Origin: Phyllobacterium myrsinacearum
GTDB lineage: Bacteria; Pseudomonadota; Alphaproteobacteria; Rhizobiales; Rhizobiaceae
Reading direction: 5' to 3'
DNA: 64,000 nt
Assembly (NCBI RefSeq): GCF_002980555.1
Contig: NZ_PVBT01000001.1
Span: 434,001 to 498,000 of the forward strand
Below the pieces are notes generated by a model that saw only the letters and a program-made list of their open reading frames with translations, was not told the DNA's origin and ran no database searches. Positions 1-9,733 of this stretch are shown piece after piece. A program made the position numbers and the translations under genes. The stretch's first letter is position 1, and each line of letters starts with the position of its first letter.

Positions 1-798
1 CTGCCGCCGCTCTATGCGGCGACGGCGCTGAAAATCCCGACGCTCATCCACGAACAGAATGCCGTGATGGGACGCGCCAACAAGGCGCTGGCTGCCCGCG
101 TCAATGCCATTGCCGGCGGGTTCCTGCCGCAGGGCGAGGGGCCCTACGCCGGCAAGATCGTGGTGACGGGCAATCCCGTCCGTCCGGCTGTGCTGGCGGA
201 AGTCGGCAAGGCCTACAAGGCGTCGCAGGCGCACCAGCCGTTTCATTTTCTGGTGTTTGGCGGCAGTCAGGGCGCATCATACTTTTCAACAGCCATTCCC
301 GCTGCCATCCAGCTTCTGTCGCCGGAGGACCGGGCGCGTCTCGTCGTCACCCAGCAGGCGCGTGCCGAAGACGAGGCGCAGGTGCGCGCCGTCTATCAGG
401 CGATGGGCGTGAAGGCCGAGGTTGCGCCGTTCTTCAAGGATATGCCGCGGCGCATTTCCGATGCGCATTTCGTCATGTCGCGCTCCGGCGCCTCGACCGT
501 GTCGGAAATCGCCGCCATCGGCCGCCCGGCCATTCTGGTTCCCTTCCCGCATGCGCTCGACCATGACCAGGCGGCCAATGCGGCGGCGCTGCAGGCGGCA
601 GGCGGCGCCGATGTGATCAAGCAGTCGGAACTGTCGCCGGAGCGGATCGCAGATATCCTGTCCAGCGCCATGCACGAACCGACCCGGCTGGCATTTATTG
701 CGGAAAAAGCCCGCTCGACGGGCAAGCGGGACGCCGCACGGTTGCTTGCAGACCTCACAGAGGCTATTGCATCCGGCCAATCCCTTACGGTGAGATGA
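1..798 (+). CDS. murG: MurG, UDP-GlcNAc transferase (5' end cut off by the window)
   Basis: Transfers GlcNAc from UDP-GlcNAc to lipid I to make lipid II at the inner face of the inner membrane. The frame is open from base 1 and gives 265 residues, so roughly the first 100 of the usual 355-380 are outside the window. Visible: the [12 protein letters not shown] segment at the left edge, the VFGGSQGA glycine-rich loop of the C-terminal Rossmann domain, and the [17 protein letters not shown] nucleotide-sugar site followed by [11 protein letters not shown]. It is followed 51 bases later by murC in the usual dcw order. An in-frame ATG at 64 is internal. Confidence 0.97.
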   Translation: MPPLYAATALKIPTLIHEQNAVMGRANKALAARVNAIAGGFLPQGEGPYAGKIVVTGNPVRPAVLAEVGKAYKASQAHQPFHFLVFGGSQGASYFSTAIPAAIQLLSPEDRARLVVTQQARAEDEAQVRAVYQAMGVKAEVAPFFKDMPRRISDAHFVMSRSGASTVSEIAAIGRPAILVPFPHALDHDQAANAAALQAAGGADVIKQSELSPERIADILSSAMHEPTRLAFIAEKARSTGKRDAARLLADLTEAIASGQSLTVR

Positions 799-849
799 GT
801 TCGCTATGACCTCGTCTCCTTCTGAAGTTTTCAAAAAAGGAGTGCGTCC

Positions 850-2250
850 ATGAAGATGCCGCTCAACATCGGTCTTGTTCATTTCATCGGTATCGGCGGT
901 ATCGGCATGAGCGGCATTGCCGAAGTCCTGCATAATCTCGGCTACAAGGTCCAGGGTTCCGATCAGGCGGACAGCGCCAATGTGCAGCGTCTGCGTGACA
1001 AGGGCATCGAGGTCTTTGTCGGACACAATGCGGATAATCTTGGCGACGCCGAGGTTATCGTGGTGTCGACGGCGATCAGGAAGACCAATCCGGAACTCGT
1101 CGCTGCCCGCGAAAAGTTGCTGCCCATCGTGCGCCGCGCGGAAATGCTGGCCGAACTGATGCGTTTCCGCCAGGCGGTCGCCATTGGCGGCACGCATGGC
1201 AAGACCACGACCACGTCGATGGTGGCCACGCTGCTCGATGCGGGCAATCTCGATCCGACCGTCATCAATGGCGGTATCATCAATGCCTATGGCACCAATG
1301 CGCGCATGGGCGCGGGCGAATGGATGGTGGTGGAAGCCGACGAGAGCGACGGCACCTTCCTGAAGCTGCCTGCCGATATCGCCGTGGTCACCAATATCGA
1401 TCCGGAACATCTCGATCACTACGGCACGTTCGACCGGGTGCGCGAAGCCTTCCGCCAGTTCGTCGAGAACGTGCCGTTCTACGGCTTTGGCGTCATGTGC
1501 CTCGATCATCCGGAAGTGCAGTCGCTGGTCTCGCGCATCGAGGACCGCCGCGTCATCACCTATGGTGAAAACCCGCAGGCCGATGTGCGCTTCGTCAATC
1601 TCGTGGTCGATGGTCCGGCATCGCAGTTCGACGTGCAGATTGCCAAGCGCAAGACCGGTGAGACCACCGAGATCAAGGGCCTGCGGCTGCCGATGCCCGG
1701 CCGGCACAACGTGTCGAACGCGACAGCGGCGATCGCCGTGGCGCATGAACTCGGCATTTCGGCCGAGGACATCAAGAAGGGCCTGTCCTCCTTTGGCGGG
1801 GTGAAGCGGCGCTTTACCCATACCGGTTCGTGGAAGGGTGTCGATGTGTTCGACGATTACGGCCATCATCCGGTCGAGATCAAGGCCGTGCTGAAGGCGG
1901 CGCGCGATTCTGCCAAGGGCCGGGTCATCGCCATTGTCCAGCCGCATCGCTTTACCCGTCTGGCGAGCCTCTTTGACGAGTTTGCGGCGTGCTTCAACGA
2001 TGCTGATACCGTGATCGTCGCGCCGGTCTATACCGCAGGCGAAGACCCGATCGAGGGCGTTACCTCGGAAGCGCTGGTGTCCCGCATCAAGACGGCGGCA
2101 CATCGTGACGCGCGGTATATCACGGGTCCGCAGGACATTGCGCCCTTGATCGCCACCATCGCCAAGCCTGACGATTTCGTGGTTTTCCTGGGTGCAGGCA
2201 ACATCACCCAGTGGGCTTATGCCTTGCCAAAGGAGCTGGCTGCGCTTTAG
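850..2250 (+). CDS. murC: MurC, UDP-N-acetylmuramate--L-alanine ligase
   Basis: Cytoplasmic ATP-dependent ligase that adds L-Ala to UDP-MurNAc, the first peptide-stem step. 466 residues, a normal length. The N-terminal UDP-binding loop GIGGIGMSG is at about residues 14-22, the Mur ligase P-loop GTHGKT at 114-119, the [10 protein letters not shown] motif at about 161-170 and [10 protein letters not shown] after it. A C-terminal ligase domain with [12 protein letters not shown] is present. An AGGAG at about 838-842 supports the ATG at 850. murB follows after 56 bases. Confidence 0.98.
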   Translation: MKMPLNIGLVHFIGIGGIGMSGIAEVLHNLGYKVQGSDQADSANVQRLRDKGIEVFVGHNADNLGDAEVIVVSTAIRKTNPELVAAREKLLPIVRRAEMLAELMRFRQAVAIGGTHGKTTTTSMVATLLDAGNLDPTVINGGIINAYGTNARMGAGEWMVVEADESDGTFLKLPADIAVVTNIDPEHLDHYGTFDRVREAFRQFVENVPFYGFGVMCLDHPEVQSLVSRIEDRRVITYGENPQADVRFVNLVVDGPASQFDVQIAKRKTGETTEIKGLRLPMPGRHNVSNATAAIAVAHELGISAEDIKKGLSSFGGVKRRFTHTGSWKGVDVFDDYGHHPVEIKAVLKAARDSAKGRVIAIVQPHRFTRLASLFDEFAACFNDADTVIVAPVYTAGEDPIEGVTSEALVSRIKTAAHRDARYITGPQDIAPLIATIAKPDDFVVFLGAGNITQWAYALPKELAAL

Positions 2251-2306
2251 ATTTTGCGGTTGCGTCCGGTTCGATAGCCGGACGCCAAAACTGCTGGAAG
2301 GATATC

Positions 2307-3281
2307 ATGTCTTCAAGGATTGACGGCGAGGCCCTGCTTGGCAAGCTGGGGGATCGTTTCTCGGGGCTGCGCGGGCGGCTGACGCCCAATATGGGCATGG
2401 AAAAAGTGACCTGGTTCCGCGCCGGCGGCCCGGCGGAAGTCATGTTCCAGCCCGCCGACGAGGAAGACCTTGCAGCCTTCCTGCAGGCCGTTCCCGAGGA
2501 ATATCCCATCCTTGTCGTCGGCATCGGCTCCAACCTTCTGGTGCGTGACGGCGGCGTCCCCGGTTTTGTCGTGCGCCTCTCCGCCAAGGGCTTTGGCGAT
2601 GTCGAGCGCGTCGGCGATACGCAATTGCGGGCGGGTGCCGCCACCCCCGACAAACGGCTTGCCGCAGCGGCGCTCGAGGCGAAGATCGCCGGTTTCCATT
2701 TCTACCATGGTATTCCCGGCGGGCTGGGCGGCGCGCTGCGCATGAACGCGGGTGCCAATGGGGTCGAAACGCGCGAGCGGGTGGTCGAGGTGCGGGCGCT
2801 GGACCGCAGGGGCAATGTGCATGTCCTCACCAATGCGGACATGGGTTATGCCTACCGCCATTGCGGCGCGGCCAAGGACCTGATCTTCACCTCGGCGCTG
2901 CTGGAGGGAACACCGGGCGAGACCCATGCGATACAGGCGGCGATGCAGGCGGTGCAGCAGCACCGCGAAACCGTGCAGCCGATCCGCGAAAAGACCGGCG
3001 GCTCCACGTTCAAGAACCCGGAAGGCACCTCCGCGTGGAAGGAAATAGACGCTGCGGGCGGTCGCGGCCTGATGATCGGCGGCGCGCAGATGTCGCCCAT
3101 GCACTGCAATTTCATGATCAATACCGGCACGGCCACGGGCTACGATCTGGAAACGCTGGGCGAGACGATCCGCTCGCTCGTGCTGCAAAATTCCGGCATC
3201 CATCTGCACTGGGAAATCAAGCGTCTGGGACTTTTCCGGCCTGGCCAGGAAGTGCAGGAGTATATGGGGCAGCTTTTATAG
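2307..3281 (+). CDS. murB: MurB, UDP-N-acetylenolpyruvoylglucosamine reductase
   Basis: FAD enzyme that reduces enolpyruvyl-UDP-GlcNAc with NADPH to UDP-MurNAc. The open frame runs back to 2211 inside murC, but the ATG at 2307 has a GGAAGG ribosome site just upstream and gives 324 residues beginning [11 protein letters not shown], typical of type I MurB. Motifs: the FAD loop [30 protein letters not shown], the catalytic-serine segment GGSTFKNP, and near the C-terminus [10 protein letters not shown] with the expected catalytic Glu. The order murC-murB-ddl is usual in rhizobia. Confidence 0.97.
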   Translation: MSSRIDGEALLGKLGDRFSGLRGRLTPNMGMEKVTWFRAGGPAEVMFQPADEEDLAAFLQAVPEEYPILVVGIGSNLLVRDGGVPGFVVRLSAKGFGDVERVGDTQLRAGAATPDKRLAAAALEAKIAGFHFYHGIPGGLGGALRMNAGANGVETRERVVEVRALDRRGNVHVLTNADMGYAYRHCGAAKDLIFTSALLEGTPGETHAIQAAMQAVQQHRETVQPIREKTGGSTFKNPEGTSAWKEIDAAGGRGLMIGGAQMSPMHCNFMINTGTATGYDLETLGETIRSLVLQNSGIHLHWEIKRLGLFRPGQEVQEYMGQLL

Positions 3282-3305
3282 CAAAAGCCGAAATTTTTTT
3301 ACGAT

Positions 3306-3425
3306 GAATCAGGGGCGCGTTTGCCTCTGATTTTGTTTCTGAAATCGAATCGGGAACACTTTTTTTTACGCCAAATTTCATTGTTGAATCAAAGGGGACT
3401 TGTCACGGAATCAACTCTCTGATTC
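3306..3425. promoter_or_regulatory. Cluster of five GANTC sites upstream of ddl-ftsQAZ
   Basis: GAATC occurs at 3306-3310, 3347-3351, 3386-3390 and 3408-3412, and GATTC at 3421-3425: five GANTC sites in 120 bases, the only non-coding gap inside the mur-fts cluster of any size. GANTC is the CcrM methyltransferase target in Alphaproteobacteria, and promoters carrying such sites can respond to methylation state through GcrA (family knowledge). Short inverted repeats (3408-3413 with 3420-3425; 3456-3463 with 3466-3473) are also present. A cell-cycle control region for division genes is inferred. No full CtrA motif (TTAA-N7-TTAA) was found. Confidence 0.5.
3307..3338 (+). terminator. Candidate terminator after murB
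   Basis: A 10-base inverted repeat (3307-3316 with 3323-3332, one mismatch) closes a 6-base loop and is followed by TTGTTT. It lies 25 bases after the murB stop. If it works, it separates the mur genes from ddl-ftsQAZ and implies a separate promoter for the division genes. Its left arm overlaps the first GANTC site. Confidence 0.5.
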
Positions 3426-3561
3426 TTTAGGGGCAAGCGTTAACTGATTTGAGTCGGCTGATTTCAATCAGCCTCTGGTGCCTGCGGTCCTGATCGCCGG
3501 GCTTGCGGAGACTCATGTCTTTTTTCGGCTTTGATGGGGATGTGTATAAGGGGTTGCCTCC

Positions 3562-4488
3562 ATGGCGAAAAAGCATGTTGCGGTGCTGATGGGCGGGTTT
3601 TCATCGGAGCGTCCGGTGAGTCTCTCCTCCGGCAATGCCTGCGCCGATGCTTTGGAGGCCGAGGGCTATCCGGTCACCCGTGTCGACGTGACCCGTGACA
3701 TTGCCAGCGTGCTGGCTGAGTTGCGCCCCGATGTGGTGTTCAATGCGCTGCATGGTCCTTTCGGCGAGGACGGCACGATCCAGGGTATCCTCGAATATCT
3801 GGAAATTCCCTATACCCATTCCGGCGTGCTCGCGTCGGCGCTGGCCATGGACAAGGAGCAGGCGAAAACCATTGCCAAGGCTGCCGGTATTCCCGTGGCC
3901 GAAGCCAGGGTGATGAACCGTTTCGATTTCACCACGAAGCATCCGATGAAGCCGCCCTATGTGGTCAAGCCGGTCAATGAGGGATCGAGCTTCGGTGTCG
4001 TCATCGTCAAGGAGGATCAGTCGCATCCGCCGCAGGTGATCACCTCGGCGGAATGGAAATATGGCAACACCGTCATGGTCGAGCGCTACATCCATGGGCG
4101 CGAACTGACATGCGCCGTGATGGGCGATGTGGCCATCGGGGTGTGTGAAATCATCCCCGTGGGTCATCAGTTCTACGATTATGATTCAAAATATGTTGCA
4201 GGCGGATCAAATCATGTGTGTCCGGCTAAAATTTCACTAAAAATTTACCAAAAAATACAAACACTAGCACTCAAGGCGCATCAGGCAATTGGATGTAAAG
4301 GGATTAGCCGGTCGGACTTCCGTTACGACGACCGTTTTTCCGAAGATGGCGAACTGATTTGGCTGGAGATAAACACCCAGCCGGGCATGACTCCAACATC
4401 TCTTGTACCTGATATCGCCAAAGCCGCGGGGCATACCTTCGGTGAATTGTTGAGTTGGATGGTGGAGGACGCATCGTGTTTGCGTTGA
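3562..4488 (+). CDS. ddl: Ddl, D-alanine--D-alanine ligase
   Basis: ATP-grasp enzyme joining two D-Ala for the end of the peptidoglycan stem peptide. 308 residues, the usual length for DdlB-type enzymes. It begins [12 protein letters not shown] and has the [14 protein letters not shown] start motif, NEGSSFGV in the ATP-grasp loop, and EINTQPGMT with the metal-binding Glu and Asn near the C-terminus. The 3' end overlaps ftsQ by 13 bases. A marked AT-rich stretch at about 4181-4280 (36 G/C in 100 bases) interrupts the GC-rich codon use although the protein stays in family; see findings. Confidence 0.97.
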   Translation: MAKKHVAVLMGGFSSERPVSLSSGNACADALEAEGYPVTRVDVTRDIASVLAELRPDVVFNALHGPFGEDGTIQGILEYLEIPYTHSGVLASALAMDKEQAKTIAKAAGIPVAEARVMNRFDFTTKHPMKPPYVVKPVNEGSSFGVVIVKEDQSHPPQVITSAEWKYGNTVMVERYIHGRELTCAVMGDVAIGVCEIIPVGHQFYDYDSKYVAGGSNHVCPAKISLKIYQKIQTLALKAHQAIGCKGISRSDFRYDDRFSEDGELIWLEINTQPGMTPTSLVPDIAKAAGHTFGELLSWMVEDASCLR

Positions 4489-5417
4489 AGGGCAAAAAAG
4501 GACGCCCCCGGGGTGTGGCGCCAGTGTCTTCGGACAGAATGGCGGCTTTTGGCCGTTTCCGCTTCGTCCTGCCGAAATTCCTGCGCAAGCCTGTGCGCGT
4601 CTTCACCCGCATGGTTGAAGGGGAGGTTCATATCCCCAACCATACGGGAACCCTCGGTGCCGTCGTCTTTCTGGCCCTGACCGGCGCCTACGGTGCCATT
4701 CTTGGCGGCCATGCCCCCGAGGTTGTCAAGGTGACCACCTCGACCTTCGGTTTCGCCATCGAAGACGTGAAGGTGGTTGGCAACAAGGAAACGTCCGAGA
4801 TCGACGTGCTCGGCGCACTGGGCCTTGATGGCGAAACCTCGCTGGTCGGCCTGAGTGCCGCCGATGCGCAGAAGGCCGTGGCAACCCTGCCATGGGTTGA
4901 ATCCGTCGATGTGTTCAAGGTCTATCCGAACACGATCCAGATTTCGATTCATGAGCGCTCCGCCCTGGCTGTCTGGCAGAACGGCGATGATCTTTCGATC
5001 ATCGATGAGGACGGCCGCGTGATCGTGCCCTATTCGTCCGGCCGCCATTCGGCGCTGCCGCTGATCATGGGCGCGGGCGCCGACAAGCAGGCGAAAATGC
5101 TGTTCGCCCAGATTGCGGCATTTCCGGATGTCGTTTCGCAGGTCCGGGCCTATGCCCGCATCGGCGACCGGCGCTGGGATCTGATCCTGAAGAACGGCGT
5201 GACGGTGATGCTACCGGAATTCCGGATCGATCAGGCGCTGGCCGATATTGTGAAGATGGACCGGAAGGACGGGTTGTTGTCCCGGGCGATCTCGTCGGTC
5301 GACATGCGGCTTGCCGACCGGGTTGTTTTGAAGCTGACACCAGATGCGATGGTGCAGCGCGTAGAGTTTTTGAAGGCGCGAGACAAGGCGCCTAAGCGTT
5401 CGGAGAAGCGTATATGA
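4476..5417 (+). CDS. ftsQ: FtsQ, division septum protein
   Basis: Bitopic inner-membrane divisome protein that links FtsB/FtsL to late septum assembly. A GGAGG at 4464-4468 sits 7 bases before a GTG at 4476, which I take as the start (313 residues) in preference to the TTG at 4455. A basic cytoplasmic N-terminus of about 58 residues is followed by one membrane span (about 59-78) and a POTRA domain beginning near residue 93 ([11 protein letters not shown]), then the FtsQ domain with [16 protein letters not shown]. The start overlaps the end of ddl and the stop overlaps the ftsA start (ATGA), so translation is probably coupled. Confidence 0.95.
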   Translation: MFALKGKKGRPRGVAPVSSDRMAAFGRFRFVLPKFLRKPVRVFTRMVEGEVHIPNHTGTLGAVVFLALTGAYGAILGGHAPEVVKVTTSTFGFAIEDVKVVGNKETSEIDVLGALGLDGETSLVGLSAADAQKAVATLPWVESVDVFKVYPNTIQISIHERSALAVWQNGDDLSIIDEDGRVIVPYSSGRHSALPLIMGAGADKQAKMLFAQIAAFPDVVSQVRAYARIGDRRWDLILKNGVTVMLPEFRIDQALADIVKMDRKDGLLSRAISSVDMRLADRVVLKLTPDAMVQRVEFLKARDKAPKRSEKRI

Positions 5418-6736
5418 GTATTCTGAACGGAAAGAGCACGTCGGCTGGAGCTGCTTCCGCAAAACGGACGCGGTCTTTGACGGTTCTTGACATCGGTTCA
5501 AGCAAGGTGTGCTGCATCATCGCCCGGCTGCGTCCGCGCGAAGAGAGCGCGCATCTGCCCGGCCGCACCCATCGCATCGAGGTGCTCGGCATCGGCCATC
5601 AGAAATCGCGCGGCATCAAGTCCGGCGTCATCGTCAATCTCGATGCGGCTGAACAGGCCATTCGCCTGGCGGTCGATGCGGCCGAGCGTATGGCCGGCCT
5701 TACCGTCGATTCGATGATCGTCAACATTTCCGCCGGACGCCTGAAGAGCGAAAGCTTTTCCGCCAGCATCAATCTGGGCGGCCATGAAGTCGACCAGTCC
5801 GATATCCGCCGCGTGCTGGCCGCCGGTGCCAAGCAGGCGCTGGCGACGGAACGTCACCTCGTGCATTCGCTGCCCATCGGTTATGCGCTCGATGGCGAGA
5901 AGGGTATCCGCGATCCGCTCGGGATGATCGGCGATACGCTTGGGGTCGAGATGCATGTGCTGACCGCCGATGCGGCGCCGCTGCGCAATCTGGAACTCTG
6001 CGTCAACCGTTGCCACCTCTCGGTCGAGGCGATGATTGCAACGCCCTATGCCAGCGGCCTTTCGGCCCTTGTCGACGACGAGGCGGAAATGGGCGCGGCC
6101 TGCATCGACATGGGCGGCGGCACCACGACGATTTCCGTGTTCTCCGAAGGCAAGTTCATCCATGCCGATGCCATCGCCATCGGCGGCAATCACGTGACGA
6201 TGGACGTGGCGCGCGGTCTTTCCGCCCATATGGACGATGCGGAGCGGCTGAAGGTCATGCACGGCTCGGCCCTGCCAAGCGCTGCCGATGACCGCGATCT
6301 CATCAGCGTCTCGCCGCTCGGCAATGACGGCCGCGACGTTCCCAACCAATATCCGCGCGCGGTGCTCACACGCATCATCCGGGCGCGCGTTGAAGAAACA
6401 CTGGAATTGGCACGCGACCGCCTCAATCAATCCGGCTACGGCCAGATTGTCGGCAAGCGTGTTGTCCTGACAGGCGGGGCCAGCCAGCTGGCGGGTTTGC
6501 CTGAAGTGGCGCGCCGTATTCTGGCCCGCAACGTACGTATTGGCCGTCCTCTGGGTGTGACGGGGCTTCCCGAAGCAGCCAAGGGGCCAGCTTTCTCCGC
6601 AGCGGTCGGTCTGTTGATCTATCCGCAGGTGGCAGGAATTGAAGAGCGTTCTGTAAAGGCCGGTTCATCATCGCTGATGACGGGTACGGGTGGGCGTTTT
6701 CAGCGTATCGGCCAGTGGCTGAAAGAGAGTTTTTGA
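5414..6736 (+). CDS. ftsA: FtsA, actin-like divisome protein
   Basis: Actin-fold ATPase that ties FtsZ polymers to the membrane. 440 residues. Phosphate-1 motif VLDIGSSKVCCII near the N-terminus, phosphate-2 motif IDMGGGTTTISVF, adenosine motif VVLTGGASQLAGLPE, and a C-terminal amphipathic helix (GGRFQRIGQWLKESF) expected to insert in the inner membrane. The start codon overlaps the ftsQ stop by four bases; ftsZ follows after 66 bases. Confidence 0.97.
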   Translation: MSILNGKSTSAGAASAKRTRSLTVLDIGSSKVCCIIARLRPREESAHLPGRTHRIEVLGIGHQKSRGIKSGVIVNLDAAEQAIRLAVDAAERMAGLTVDSMIVNISAGRLKSESFSASINLGGHEVDQSDIRRVLAAGAKQALATERHLVHSLPIGYALDGEKGIRDPLGMIGDTLGVEMHVLTADAAPLRNLELCVNRCHLSVEAMIATPYASGLSALVDDEAEMGAACIDMGGGTTTISVFSEGKFIHADAIAIGGNHVTMDVARGLSAHMDDAERLKVMHGSALPSAADDRDLISVSPLGNDGRDVPNQYPRAVLTRIIRARVEETLELARDRLNQSGYGQIVGKRVVLTGGASQLAGLPEVARRILARNVRIGRPLGVTGLPEAAKGPAFSAAVGLLIYPQVAGIEERSVKAGSSSLMTGTGGRFQRIGQWLKESF

Positions 6737-6802
6737 TCAATCCGGGGAAACCCAAAAAAGATACCGCGGCGGCGAAGCGGTAAAGGAAAAAGGAACAAAC
6801 AA

Positions 6803-8497
6803 ATGAGCATCAATCTGCAAAAGCCGGACATTACCGAGCTTAAGCCCCGGATCACCGTCTTTGGTGTTGGCGGCGGCGGTGGCAACGCGGTCAATAACAT
6901 GATCAATGCCGGTTTGCGCGGTGTTGAGTTTGTTGTGGCCAATACAGACGCGCAGGCGCTGTCGCAGTCGAAGGCTGAACGTCTCATTCAGCTCGGTGCT
7001 GCGGTAACCGAAGGTCTCGGCGCCGGTTCGCAGCCGGAAGTCGGCCGCGCTGCCGCTGAAGAATGCATCGATGAAATCAACGACCACCTGCAGGGCACGC
7101 ACATGTGCTTCGTCACGGCAGGCATGGGCGGCGGCACCGGTACCGGCGCTGCGCCCGTTGTTGCCCGCGCCGCACGGGAAAAGGGCATCCTGACCGTGGG
7201 TGTCGTCACCAAGCCTTTCCATTTCGAAGGCCAGCGCCGCATGCGCACCGCCGATATGGGCATTGAGGATCTGCAGAAGAATGTCGATACACTGATCGTC
7301 ATTCCGAACCAGAACCTCTTCCGCATCGCCAATGACAAGACGACCTTTGCCGATGCCTTCGCCATGGCCGACCAGGTTCTCTACTCCGGTGTTGCCTGCA
7401 TCACCGACCTGATGGTCAAGGAAGGCCTGATCAACCTCGACTTCGCCGACGTGCGTTCGGTGATGCGCGAGATGGGCAAGGCGATGATGGGCACCGGCGA
7501 GGCATCCGGCGACGGCCGCGCCATGGCCGCTGCCGAAGCTGCCATTGCCAACCCGCTGCTCGACGAAACCTCGATGCGCGGCGCCAAGGGCCTGCTGATC
7601 TCGATCACCGGCGGGCGTGACATGACGCTGTTCGAAGTCGACGAAGCGGCAACGCGCATTCGCGAAGAAGTCGACCAGGATGCCAACATCATCCTTGGTG
7701 CAACCTTCGACGAAAGCCTCGAAGGCATCATCCGCGTTTCGGTCGTGGCAACGGGTATCGACAAGCAGCTGGGAGAGTCGGCCCCTGCGCCGATCGAATT
7801 TCGCCAGCCGATGAAGCCGATTGCCAAGCCGGTTGCGCAGCCAGCTGCGCGGGTTGAGACCGTTGCACCGCGCCCTGCCGTGCAGCAGCCAGCCGCCCGC
7901 CTTGCCGATCCTGTCGCCGACGCTATCCGCGCCGCCGAAATGGAAATGCCGCAGCGCGCACCGCAGCCCGCCGAACAGGAATTCCGTCCGCAGAGCCGCA
8001 TTTTCCAGGCGCCTGCACCGGAAGTCTTTGATGCACCGGTTGCCGCAGCACCGCAGCAGCCTGTCCATCAGCCGGCGCCCCAGCCGCAGGTTCAGATGCA
8101 GGCGGCGCCTGTCGCCCAGCCTGCACCGGCACCACGCATGCCCAACGTTGCGGACTTCCCGCCGGTTGTGCAGGCGGAACTCAACGCCCGTGATCACGGC
8201 CGTGACCAGGCATCCTATGACAGCCACGAAGACCGTGGTCCGATGGGCCTGCTGAAGCGCCTGACCGCTGGCCTGACCCGCCGCGAAGATGACACTGCCC
8301 GGCTTGAACCGGCGCAGCCGCGCGAACCGGCCATGCGCCCGGCAGAGCCGCGCCGCCCGCTGTCGCAGGATGCATCGATCTATGCACCGCGCCGCGGACA
8401 GCTCGATGAACAGGGCCGCGTTCAGCCCCAGTCGCGCCAGTCGTCGGAAGACGATCAGCTGGAAATCCCGGCGTTCCTGCGCCGCCAGGCCAACTGA
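6803..8497 (+). CDS. ftsZ: FtsZ, tubulin-like division GTPase with long linker
   Basis: Polymerises at midcell to form the Z ring. 564 residues, about 180 more than the E. coli protein. The GTPase core has [14 protein letters not shown], the tubulin signature [10 protein letters not shown] at 109-118 and the T7-loop segment [11 protein letters not shown]. From about residue 320 to 545 there is a low-complexity linker rich in Pro, Gln and Ala, as known for rhizobial FtsZ, ending in the conserved tail [13 protein letters not shown] that binds FtsA and other partners. A strong terminator follows, so ftsZ ends the operon. Confidence 0.98.
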   Translation: MSINLQKPDITELKPRITVFGVGGGGGNAVNNMINAGLRGVEFVVANTDAQALSQSKAERLIQLGAAVTEGLGAGSQPEVGRAAAEECIDEINDHLQGTHMCFVTAGMGGGTGTGAAPVVARAAREKGILTVGVVTKPFHFEGQRRMRTADMGIEDLQKNVDTLIVIPNQNLFRIANDKTTFADAFAMADQVLYSGVACITDLMVKEGLINLDFADVRSVMREMGKAMMGTGEASGDGRAMAAAEAAIANPLLDETSMRGAKGLLISITGGRDMTLFEVDEAATRIREEVDQDANIILGATFDESLEGIIRVSVVATGIDKQLGESAPAPIEFRQPMKPIAKPVAQPAARVETVAPRPAVQQPAARLADPVADAIRAAEMEMPQRAPQPAEQEFRPQSRIFQAPAPEVFDAPVAAAPQQPVHQPAPQPQVQMQAAPVAQPAPAPRMPNVADFPPVVQAELNARDHGRDQASYDSHEDRGPMGLLKRLTAGLTRREDDTARLEPAQPREPAMRPAEPRRPLSQDASIYAPRRGQLDEQGRVQPQSRQSSEDDQLEIPAFLRRQAN

Positions 8498-8524
8498 TCC
8501 GATCACGTATTGTTAAGAAATATG

Positions 8525-8556
8525 AAACCCGCCATTGTCCCAATGGCGGGTTTTTT
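8525..8556 (+). terminator. Rho-independent terminator after ftsZ
   Basis: Perfect 13-base inverted repeat (8525-8537 with 8541-8553, core CCCGCCATTG/CAATGGCGGG) with a 3-base loop, running into six T. Ends the dcw transcript. Confidence 0.9.
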
Positions 8557-8726
8557 CATTCAAACTATTGAAAAACCTTGGGAACGACCTAGTTCTTGTC
8601 CGTGCAGGACCGTTGTGGGACTGCCGAAACCGTGATTTTGCCTGACGCCGCGCCGATTGTATCGTCCGGCGCAAAAGAGCCGCGGTTCACCTTGATTCTG
8701 GCAGAACGGCACAGATTGATTTTACG

Positions 8727-9713
8727 ATGACATGGTCAAAGCAGGGCATGGGAACAGAGCAGGGCATGGGGTCTCAGTTGCGCGACTATCAAACGACGAT
8801 TGCAGAACGCATCTCGCTGTCCGGCGTCGGCGTCCATAGCGGCGCACCCGTCACCATGACCTTTGTGCCGTCCGCCGCCGATACGGGTATCGTCTTTCAC
8901 CGGCGGGATGGCGAAGGGCGCAGCCATGCCATCAAGGCGCTGATCTCGGAAGTCGGCACGACGGATCTCAGCACCACGCTGGGCAAGCGGAATGGCGTGA
9001 CCGTCAGCACCGTTGAACATGTGATGGCGGCGATATCCGGGGCAGGGATCGACAATCTGATCATCGAGATCGACGCGCCGGAAGTGCCGATTGTCGATGG
9101 CACCTCGGCCGCCTTTCTTGCCGCTTTTGATGCGGCGGGGCTCGACCAGCAGACAGCCCGGCGGCGCTATATCCGTGTGCTCAAGCCATCGCGTATCGAG
9201 GCCGGTGCGTCCTGGGCGGAGTTCGTCCCCCATGATGGCACGCGCTACGAGGTGGAGATCGATTTCGACACGCCCGTCATCGGCAGGCAGGTCTTTGCCG
9301 CGGATATGAGCGCGGCGGTGTTCCGCGACGAGATTGCCTCCGCCCGCACTTTCGGGTTCATGCGCGATGTGGAAAAGCTCTGGGCGGCAGGACTGGCACT
9401 CGGTTCGTCGCTCGATAATTCGCTTGTCATCGGCGACGATCATACGGTCATCAATCCGGGCGGCCTGCGCTTTCCCGATGAGTTCGTGCGCCACAAGACG
9501 CTGGATGCCGTCGGTGATCTTGCCCTGGCAGGTGCGCCATTCATCGGCTGCTTCCGCTCCTATCGCGGCGGCCACCGCCTGAATGCCATGGCGCTGCGGG
9601 CACTCCTGTCCGATCATTCCGCGTTCGAGATCGTCGAAATGGCTGGTGTCCCGGGGTCTGGCGCATCACTTGTAGCCGTTCCCGCACCAGCCTTTGCGCC
9701 CTGGGCGGTATAG
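8727..9713 (+). CDS. lpxC: LpxC, UDP-3-O-acyl-GlcNAc deacetylase
   Basis: Zinc amidase for the committed step of lipid A synthesis, cytoplasmic. Counting from the first ATG there are 328 residues; zinc ligands are visible as His98 (TVEHVMAA), His256 and Asp260 (RHKTLDAVGD), and the catalytic His283 in GGHRLN. The start is uncertain: ATGs at 8727, 8748 and 8766 are all in frame, the last two inside a duplicated 13-base stretch, and none has a strong ribosome site. The conserved protein begins near DYQTTIAERISLSGVGVHSG, so 8766 is quite possible. The gene lies after ftsZ as in many Gram-negatives, with its own 229-base leader region. Confidence 0.96.
   Translation: MTWSKQGMGTEQGMGSQLRDYQTTIAERISLSGVGVHSGAPVTMTFVPSAADTGIVFHRRDGEGRSHAIKALISEVGTTDLSTTLGKRNGVTVSTVEHVMAAISGAGIDNLIIEIDAPEVPIVDGTSAAFLAAFDAAGLDQQTARRRYIRVLKPSRIEAGASWAEFVPHDGTRYEVEIDFDTPVIGRQVFAADMSAAVFRDEIASARTFGFMRDVEKLWAAGLALGSSLDNSLVIGDDHTVINPGGLRFPDEFVRHKTLDAVGDLALAGAPFIGCFRSYRGGHRLNAMALRALLSDHSAFEIVEMAGVPGSGASLVAVPAPAFAPWAV
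8740..8770 (+). repeat. Short direct duplication at the lpxC start
   Basis: The 13-base string AGCAGGGCATGGG occurs at 8740-8752 and again at 8758-8770, an 18-base (6-codon) period. Each copy contains an in-frame ATG preceded by AGGGC, so the repeat multiplies possible lpxC start codons. Confidence 0.6.
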
Positions 9714-9733
9714 CTAATCCTGCAATAACCCAC

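Noticed and set aside
286-2103. 605-residue open frame on the minus strand opposite murG and murC
   Set aside because: Shadow of GC-rich codon bias. The plus strand carries unmistakable MurG and MurC motifs, and the antisense product is low-complexity Arg/His/Asp-rich with no recognised domain.
3426-3444. CtrA site upstream of ddl
   Set aside because: Only a TTAAC half-site at 3440-3444; the partner half at N7 is missing.
6737-8506. 589-residue minus-strand frame opposite ftsZ
   Set aside because: Mirror of the FtsZ reading frame; Arg/Gly/His-rich composition, no start signals, no family likeness.
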